DNA of 10,460 nt. Origin: DASXTS01 sp036505275 (GTDB lineage: Bacteria; Actinomycetota; Actinomycetes; Mycobacteriales; Pseudonocardiaceae). The translations under genes were made by a program, and so were the position numbers. The notes below the pieces were generated by a model. It was given only the letters and a program-made list of their open reading frames with translations, was not told the origin of the DNA and did not search any database. Where the stretch lies: positions 1 to 10,460 of the forward strand of contig DASXTS010000168.1 in assembly GCA_036505275.1 (NCBI GenBank). The letters are read 5' to 3'. Positions 5,831-10,460 of the stretch are shown one piece after another. The stretch's first letter is position 1, and every line of letters begins with the position of its first letter.

Positions 5831-5978
5831 GTCCTTCCGCATCCGGGTTTTGTCCGGCCGCCACGCCAGGTGCCTTTACTCCCCGTCGCAGCGGCAGCGG
5901 CCGGGCTTGCGAGGAGATTTCGGCTCGGAAACCGAGCACGGCACCGGCGCCCATGCGCGCGGTGGCTGAACGACATCG

Positions 5979-6007
5979 AGCGTAGCCGTAGCCGCCGTCA
6001 CGAGCAA
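5979..6007 (-). promoter_or_regulatory. Candidate promoter for rho
   Basis: On the minus strand TTGCTC (6007-6002) and TACGCT (5984-5979) are separated by 17 nt. TACGCT fits the actinobacterial TANNNT -10 pattern, while the -35 matches only in TTG. A start near 5972 would give a leader of about 260 nt before rho. Confidence 0.35.
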
Positions 6008-6033
6008 CAACGACCCGCCAAGGCGTGGCGCGA

Positions 6034-6936
6034 TCAACCGCCGGTGGTGGTGACCCGCACGCCGCACGCGTCGATCAGCAGCGGCCGCGTTTCGAAACCG
6101 GCGAGGTCCAACCCGTCCGGCAGCCCCTCGCCGCTGGTCAGCGCGAGGACGGTCGGGCCGGCACCGGAGATTGTGGCCGGCACGCCCTTCGCCCGCAACG
6201 CGTCGACCAACGCCGCCGTCGCCGGATAGGCACCGCGCCGGTACGGCTGGTGCAGCCGATCCTCGGTGCCGGCGAGCAGTAGCTCCGGCGCGGCGGTGAT
6301 GGCGTGCAGCAGCAGCGCGGTGCGGGCCACGTTGAACGCCGCGTCGCCGTGCGGCACCCGGGGCGGCAGCAACCCTCGGGTGTGCTCAGTCGAGGACTCC
6401 ACGTCCGGTATGAGCAGCACCGGCGCAATGTTCGGATGCGGTTGCAGGCGCACGGCGCGGAAGCCTTCCTCCGACCAAGCGATGGTCAGCCCGCCGAGCA
6501 GGCTCGGCGCCGCGTTGTCCGCGTGTCCCTCGAATGCTGCCGCTAGTTGCAACGCCCGGCCGGCCCGTTCTGTTCCATCCAGCTCCACCCCGGCCAGCGC
6601 GTACCCGGCGGCGACCCCGGCCACGGTGGCGGCCGCGGACGAGCCGAGGCCCCGGGCGTGCGGTATCCGGTTGTGGCAGCGCAACGCCAGGCCGGGCACG
6701 GCCGCGCCGAGGGCGTCCACCGTGGCCAGGATGGCCCGCGCCACCAGATGCTTCTCATCGCCCGGCAGGCGGCCGGCACCCTCGCCGACGACCTCGACCG
6801 TCACGCCGCCGGCCATGGCGCCTACCTCGACCCTGTCGTACAGGGCGAGCGCGAGCCCGAGGGCGTCGAAGCCGGGGCCGAGGTTGGCCGCCGAAGCCGG
6901 CACCTCGACGGTGACGGCAGCCGCCGAGTCGGTCAT
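6034..6936 (-). CDS. thrB: Homoserine kinase
   Basis: This GHMP-family kinase phosphorylates homoserine with ATP, the step before threonine synthase. The 300-residue length is typical. The three family motifs are present: an N-terminal VPASAANLGPGFDALGLAL (12-30), the glycine-rich phosphate-binding loop RGLGSSAAA (95-103), and the C-terminal ISGAGPTVLAL (256-266). EGHADNAAPSLLGG (136-149) is also a homoserine kinase signature. The ATG at 6936 overlaps the thrC stop as ATGA, so translation is likely coupled; the upstream Shine-Dalgarno is weak. It is the only gene in this window with an ATG start. It is the last gene of the lysA-hom-thrC-thrB set, with its substrate made by hom and its product used by thrC. 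The frame is open far upstream through thrC, but that extension is an artefact of high GC. Confidence 0.97.
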   Translation of the reverse strand: MTDSAAAVTVEVPASAANLGPGFDALGLALALYDRVEVGAMAGGVTVEVVGEGAGRLPGDEKHLVARAILATVDALGAAVPGLALRCHNRIPHARGLGSSAAATVAGVAAGYALAGVELDGTERAGRALQLAAAFEGHADNAAPSLLGGLTIAWSEEGFRAVRLQPHPNIAPVLLIPDVESSTEHTRGLLPPRVPHGDAAFNVARTALLLHAITAAPELLLAGTEDRLHQPYRRGAYPATAALVDALRAKGVPATISGAGPTVLALTSGEGLPDGLDLAGFETRPLLIDACGVRVTTTGG

Positions 6937-8051
6937 GGCAGCTCGAGCGCCGCCGCGACCGCATCCGGGTCGACCGGGATGGGTTCCGGTTCCGGCCGGG
7001 CAAGCAGCGCGGTATCCGGATCCTTGAGGCCGTGGCCGGTCACAGTGCACACCACCAGCGAGCCGCGCGGCAGCCGGCCGTCGTCGACGACCAGCAGCAA
7101 CCCGGCGACCGACGCGGCGGAGGCCGGCTCGACGAACACGCCCTCGCCGGCCGCGAGCAGCCGGTAGGCGTCCAGGATCTGCTCGTCGGTCACCGCGGCG
7201 AACAGGCCGCCGGACTCCTCGCGGGCCGCCACCGCGCCCGCCCAGGACGCCGGCGAGCCGATCCGGATCGCGGTCGCCACGGTCTCCGGCCGGGCCACCG
7301 GCGCACCGAGCACCAGTGGCGCGGCGCCGGCGGCCTGGAAGCCGAACATCCGCGGCGTCGCGGCAACCACCCCATCGGTGGCGTACTCCAGGTAACCGCG
7401 CCAGTACGCGGTGATGTTGCCGGCATTGCCCACCGGTAGGCAGTGCACGTCCGGCGCCCGGCCGAGAACGTCGCACACCTCGAACGCCGCGCTCTTCTGT
7501 CCCTCGATGCGCACCGGGTTCACCGAGTTCACCAGCGCGGCCGTCGGGTGCTTCGCGGCGGTCTTGCGGGCCAGCTCGAGGCAGTCGTCGAAGTTGCCGT
7601 CGATGGTCAGGATGCGGGCGCCGTGCACCACGGTCTGGGCCAGCTTGCCGAGCGCGATCTTGCCCTTGGGCACCAGCACCGCGCACGTGAGCCCGGCCCG
7701 GGCGGCGTACGCGGCCGCGGACGCGCTGGTGTTGCCGGTCGACGCGCACAGCACCGCTCGGCTGCCCCTGGCCAGCGCCGCGGTGACCGCCACCGTCATG
7801 CCGCGGTCCTTGAACGATCCGGTCGGGTTCGTGCCCTCGACCTTGAGCAGCACCTCGCAACCGGTCAGCCGGGACAGCTGCGGCGCGGGCAGCAGCGGCG
7901 TGCCGCCCTCGCGCAGCGTCACGACCGGCCACGCCGCCGGCACCGGCATCCGGTCCCGGTACGCCTCGATCACGCCGGGCCACGGCCCGGTCGTGAGTGA
8001 TAAATGGTGTTCTGGCACCATTTGCCGCTCACGAGAGGATGTGGCGTTCAC
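6933..8051 (-). CDS. thrC: Threonine synthase (PLP-dependent)
   Basis: Threonine synthase converts O-phosphohomoserine and water to threonine and phosphate. The 372-residue protein is a fold-type II PLP enzyme. K81 in NPTGSFKDRGM (75-85) is the Schiff-base lysine, STGNTSASAAAYAARAG (104-120) is a substrate-binding segment, PVGNAGNITAYW (206-217) binds the cofactor phosphate, and VNSVNPVRIEGQKSAAFE (174-191) is characteristic of actinobacterial ThrC. I chose the GTG at 8051 because it overlaps the hom stop as GTGA and has GGAGGGGG 7 nt upstream (8059-8066). An internal ATG at 8021 would give 362 residues, closer to the mycobacterial length as I recall it, but has no good ribosome-binding site. 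The first 20 or so codons hold a striking inverted repeat that surrounds this ATG. Confidence 0.97.
   Translation of the reverse strand: MNATSSRERQMVPEHHLSLTTGPWPGVIEAYRDRMPVPAAWPVVTLREGGTPLLPAPQLSRLTGCEVLLKVEGTNPTGSFKDRGMTVAVTAALARGSRAVLCASTGNTSASAAAYAARAGLTCAVLVPKGKIALGKLAQTVVHGARILTIDGNFDDCLELARKTAAKHPTAALVNSVNPVRIEGQKSAAFEVCDVLGRAPDVHCLPVGNAGNITAYWRGYLEYATDGVVAATPRMFGFQAAGAAPLVLGAPVARPETVATAIRIGSPASWAGAVAAREESGGLFAAVTDEQILDAYRLLAAGEGVFVEPASAASVAGLLLVVDDGRLPRGSLVVCTVTGHGLKDPDTALLARPEPEPIPVDPDAVAAALELP
7991..8034. repeat. 44-nt imperfect inverted repeat with AT-rich core at the start of thrC
   Basis: The outer arms tcgtgag (7991-7997) and ctcacga (8028-8034) are perfect 7-bp complements. 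The inner arms aaatggtg (8002-8009) and caccattt (8016-8023) are perfect 8-bp complements around a 6-nt centre. The two stems are separated by 4 nt on each side, of which one position also pairs. In thrC mRNA the structure begins 17 nt after the GTG start and places the alternative ATG (8021) inside the stem. A 7-bp GC-rich inverted repeat (7975-7990) abuts it downstream in thrC. The encoded N-terminal residues are not conserved in the family, so the sequence is free to hold a non-coding signal. It could be an operator, an mRNA hairpin, or chance. Confidence 0.6.
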
Positions 8052-9349
8052 GGCGCATCCCCCTCCACCCGCATCACGCTGACCACCTCGCGCACGGAGT
8101 CGAGCCTGGCCAGCTTGTCGACGGTGCCGCGCAGCGCGGCGTCCGGCGCGGCGTGGGTGACGATGACCAGGCTGGCGTCGGCGCCGCGGCCCTCCTGGCG
8201 GACCGCGGCAATGGACACGTCATGCTCGGCGAACACCTGGGCGACCGCAGCCAGCACGCCGGCGCGGTCGGCGACGTCGAGGCTGACGTGGTAGCAGGTT
8301 GGCGTCTGGCCCATCGGCGTGACGGGCAGTTCGGCGTACGCCGATTCGCGCGGGCCGCGGCCGCCGACCACCCGGTTGCGGGCCACCGCGACCAGGTCAC
8401 CGAGCACCGCGCTGGCGGTGGGCGCACCACCGGCACCGCGGCCGTAGAACATGAGCTGGCCGGCCGCGTCGGCCTCCACGAAGACCGCGTTGAAAGCATC
8501 GCCCACGCCGGCCAGCGGGTGCGACCGCGGGATCATCGCCGGGTACACCCTGGCGCTGACCGACTCCTCGCCCTCCGGCCCGGCCACCCGCTCGCAGATG
8601 GCAAGGAGCTTGACGGTGCGGCCGAGCTGGCGGGCCGCCGCGATGTCCGCGGCCGTCACGTCGCTGATGCCCTCCCGGTACACGTCCGCCGCGGTGATCC
8701 TGGTGTGGAACGCGAGGCTGGCCAGGATCGCCGCCTTGGCCGCCGCGTCAAAGCCGTCCACGTCGGCGGTCGGGTCGGCCTCGGCGTACCCCAGCCGGCT
8801 GGCCTCCTCTAACGCCTCCGCGTACCCGGCGCCAGAGGCGTCCATCCTGGACAGGATGAAGTTCGTGGTGCCGTTGACGATGCCGGTGACCCTGGTGATC
8901 CGGTCGCCGGCCAGTGATTCCCGTAGCGGCCGCAGCAGCGGGATGGCGCCGGCCACCGCTGCCTCGAAGTAGAGGTCGGCGCCGGCCGAGTCGGCCGCGG
9001 CGAAGAGCTCGGCGGCGTGCTCGGCGAGCAGCGTCTTGTTCGCGGTCACCACCGCCTTGCCGGCGCTGAGCGCCGCGCCGAGCAGCGCACGCGCCGGCTC
9101 GATGCCGCCGATCACCTCGATCACCACGTCGACATCGTCGCGGCCGACCAGCCCGCCGGCGTCGGTGGTGAGCAGCTCTGGCCGCACATCGGGGTGCCGG
9201 TGCGGCCGGCGCACCGCAACGCCGCGCAACCGCACCGGCGCGCCGACCCGCGCCGCCAGGTCGTCGGCCTGCTTGCCGAGCAACCGGGCCACCTGCGAGC
9301 CGACCACGCCGCAGCCCAGCAGCGCCACCCCGATGTCCGGCGGGGTCAC
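8048..9349 (-). CDS. hom: Homoserine dehydrogenase with C-terminal ACT domain
   Basis: The enzyme reduces aspartate-4-semialdehyde to homoserine with NAD(P)H, committing carbon to threonine and methionine. The protein has 433 residues. The nucleotide-binding Rossmann domain starts with LLGCGVVGSQV (10-20, GxGxxG). ANK (103-105) and the signature VNGTTNFIL (158-166) follow. EADPTADVDGFDAAAKAAILA (190-210) holds the conserved Asp and Lys (K205) of the catalytic domain. An ACT domain (about 353-425, beginning YHVSLDVADRAGVLAAVA) is the usual site of threonine feedback control. This is the monofunctional form, not fused to aspartokinase. The GTG start overlaps the lysA stop as GTGA and has GAGG 7 nt upstream. 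The TGA stop overlaps thrC in the same way. Confidence 0.98.
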   Translation of the reverse strand: MTPPDIGVALLGCGVVGSQVARLLGKQADDLAARVGAPVRLRGVAVRRPHRHPDVRPELLTTDAGGLVGRDDVDVVIEVIGGIEPARALLGAALSAGKAVVTANKTLLAEHAAELFAAADSAGADLYFEAAVAGAIPLLRPLRESLAGDRITRVTGIVNGTTNFILSRMDASGAGYAEALEEASRLGYAEADPTADVDGFDAAAKAAILASLAFHTRITAADVYREGISDVTAADIAAARQLGRTVKLLAICERVAGPEGEESVSARVYPAMIPRSHPLAGVGDAFNAVFVEADAAGQLMFYGRGAGGAPTASAVLGDLVAVARNRVVGGRGPRESAYAELPVTPMGQTPTCYHVSLDVADRAGVLAAVAQVFAEHDVSIAAVRQEGRGADASLVIVTHAAPDAALRGTVDKLARLDSVREVVSVMRVEGDAP

Positions 9350-10460
9350 GACCGGACCTCGACGGCGGCCACGGCCTCGACGGCGTCCACGGCGTTGACC
9401 GCGTCCCCGACCTCCAGGCGGAGCAGGTCGTCCACCGTCTCGCGGCGCAGCAGCGAGCGCGCGGCGCCGTCGCGGACAGCGACCACGGCCGGCCGCGGCA
9501 GCCGGTTGTAATTGCTGGCCATGGAGTAGCAGTACGCCCCGGTGGCGGCCACCGCGAGCAGGTCACCCGGCGCGAGGTCCTCGGGCAGCCAGCAGTCGCG
9601 GACCACGACGTCGCCGGTCTCGCAGTGCTTGCCAACCACCCGGCACGACACCGGCGGGGCCGCCGAGCCGCGCGAGGCGAGCCGGCAGTCGTACACCGCG
9701 TCGTAGAGCGCGGTGCGGATGTTGTCGCTCATTCCGCCGTCGACACTGACGTAACGCCTGGTCAGGCCGCCATCGAGGGCGACATCCTTGAGCGTGCCCA
9801 CCTCGTACAGGGTCACCGTGCCCGGCCCGACGATCGCCCGGCCGGGTTCGACGGCCACCCGTGGCGTCGGCAGCCCGGCCAGCCGGCACTCCCGGTCCAC
9901 AATGGACCGCAGGCTGGCGGCGATGTCCCCGATCGGCAGCGGGTCGTCCGCGGTCGTGTACGCGATGCCAAGGCCGCCGCCGAGGTCCACTGTGGACAGC
10001 TCCAGGTCGCCGTGCCGCTCGCGCAGCGCGGCCATCAGCCCGACCACCCGGTGCGCGGCAACCTCGAAACCGGCGGCGTCGAAGATCTGCGAGCCGATAT
10101 GGCTGTGCAGCCCGACCAGCCGCAGCCCGTCGCTCTTCAGCACCCGGTGTACCGCCTCGGCGGCTGAGCTGGTTGGCCCGCCCGCCACCGAGAACCCGAA
10201 TTTCTGGTCCTCGTGCGCGGTGGCGATGAATTCGTGGGTGTGCGCCTCCACACCGACGGTGGCCCGAACCATGACGTCCACCCGGGCGCGGCGCTGCCGG
10301 GCCAGGTAGTCCAGTCGTGCGATCTCGTGGAACGAGTCGAGCACCACGGTGCCCACGCCGGCGTCCAGCGCGGCCACCAGTTCGGCCGTCGACTTGTTGT
10401 TGCCGTGCATTGCGATCCGTGCCGGCGGAAAGCCGGCCCGCAGCGCCACCGCCAGCTCGC
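9346..10460 (-). CDS. lysA: Diaminopimelate decarboxylase, 5' end cut by the window
   Basis: LysA decarboxylates meso-diaminopimelate to lysine. It is a PLP enzyme of the alanine racemase-like fold III group and works as a dimer. The window holds about 370 C-terminal residues. The N-terminal segment of roughly 90-100 residues, including the PLP-binding lysine, lies off the right edge, so the GTG at 10449 is internal and not the start. Visible signatures are MHGNNKS, EAHTHEFIATAHEDQKFGFS, LHSHIGSQIF, DLGGGLGIAY (glycine loop for the cofactor phosphate), EPGRAIVGPG, VSVDGGMSDNIRTALY, GKHCETGDVVV (active-site cysteine contributed across the dimer) and TGAYCYSMASNYN. The protein closely parallels the mycobacterial LysA I recall. 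It differs in an extra C-terminal tail of about 18 residues built from AV(D/E) units. It is the first visible gene of the coupled operon; argS would be expected just upstream. Confidence 0.97.
   Translation of the reverse strand, partial: ELAVALRAGFPPARIAMHGNNKSTAELVAALDAGVGTVVLDSFHEIARLDYLARQRRARVDVMVRATVGVEAHTHEFIATAHEDQKFGFSVAGGPTSSAAEAVHRVLKSDGLRLVGLHSHIGSQIFDAAGFEVAAHRVVGLMAALRERHGDLELSTVDLGGGLGIAYTTADDPLPIGDIAASLRSIVDRECRLAGLPTPRVAVEPGRAIVGPGTVTLYEVGTLKDVALDGGLTRRYVSVDGGMSDNIRTALYDAVYDCRLASRGSAAPPVSCRVVGKHCETGDVVVRDCWLPEDLAPGDLLAVAATGAYCYSMASNYNRLPRPAVVAVRDGAARSLLRRETVDDLLRLEVGDAVNAVDAVEAVAAVEVRS
9350..9411 (-). repeat. Low-complexity A/V/D/E tail at the 3' end of lysA
   Basis: After the usual LysA ending (DDLLRLEV) the coding strand continues with near-tandem 6-18 nt units such as GCCGTGGACGCC and GCCGTCGAGGCC, giving GDAVNAVDAVEAVAAVEVRS before the TGA. 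The units look like slippage products. The hom ribosome-binding site (GAGG, 9360-9357) lies inside this tail, so its length sets how far the site is from the conserved end of lysA. Confidence 0.55.

Larger units (their letters stand above)
5712..6033 (-). other. Intergenic leader region between thrB and rho (322 nt)
   Basis: This is the longest gap between annotated genes in the window. Working from thrB towards rho, it holds a candidate promoter (6007-5979), a 6-bp stem with 3-nt loop (5937-5923), a cluster of competing short stems (5820-5786), the possible leader ORF (5830-5723) and the rho ribosome-binding site. I see no strong terminator after thrB, so read-through from the thr operon into rho is possible. 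If the predicted promoter is used, the rho mRNA has a leader of about 260 nt. Rho is autoregulated through its leader in E. coli; whether that applies here is unknown. Confidence 0.55.

Noticed and set aside
5923..5937. A 6-bp stem with TTT loop in the rho leader as a possible thrB terminator.
   Set aside because: It is short, about 100 nt from the thrB stop, and no U-tract follows. It is noted only as a minor leader hairpin.
5712..5954. An in-frame upstream extension of rho with an ATG at 5954, which would add 81 residues.
   Set aside because: No ribosome-binding site precedes it, its composition is unlike Rho N-termini, and the GTG at 5711 has a good AGGAAGGA.
6937..7983. A long upstream extension of the thrB frame through thrC, giving a 649-residue protein.
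   Set aside because: The extra part lies inside thrC, is full of R/G/A and has no domain. Homoserine kinase starts normally at 6936.

Overview
The window is a block of high-GC actinomycete chromosome. The evidence is the GC-biased third codon positions, the many GTG and TTG starts, an actinobacterial-type Rho with a long arginine-rich insert, and a gene order I recall from mycobacteria: (argS)-lysA-hom-thrC-thrB-rho-rpmE-prfA-prmC-sua5. I cannot assign a genus from sequence alone.

Layout, reading the minus strand from right to left. At 10460-6034 lie lysA (5' end off the window), hom, thrC and thrB. Each overlaps the next by 4 nt (GTGA, GTGA, ATGA), so they look like one translationally coupled operon for the lysine and threonine branches of the aspartate pathway. 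A 322-nt gap (6033-5712) follows. It holds a candidate promoter, small hairpins and a possible 35-codon leader ORF that stops on the rho ribosome-binding site. Rho (5711-3483) has an SAP-like N-terminus, a repeat-built disordered insert and an intact RNA-binding and ATPase core. A strong nested stem-loop follows rho. After it come rpmE (3319-3101) and prfA (3069-2008), both best explained by TTG starts, and then prmC (2003-1128). PrmC methylates the GGQ glutamine of release factor 1, the product of the gene just before it.

The syntenic block is interrupted at 553-1131 by a plus-strand gene for a small protein with one membrane helix and a charged coiled coil. Its function is unknown. It converges on prmC so closely that one CTAG (1128-1131) supplies both stop codons. 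It diverges from sua5 (509 to <1, 3' end off the window) across only 43 nt, where two oppositely oriented, apparently leaderless promoters can be read on top of each other. Sua5 makes threonylcarbamoyl-AMP for tRNA t6A, so it uses the threonine made by the upstream operon.

The window is mostly well-known housekeeping genes and I see no mobile element, CRISPR array or RNA gene. The points worth a second look are the extra plus-strand gene and its mirrored promoters, a 44-nt inverted repeat with an AT-rich core at the start of thrC, the rho leader with its possible uORF, the two 18-bp tandem arrays inside rho, and the nested palindrome after rho.
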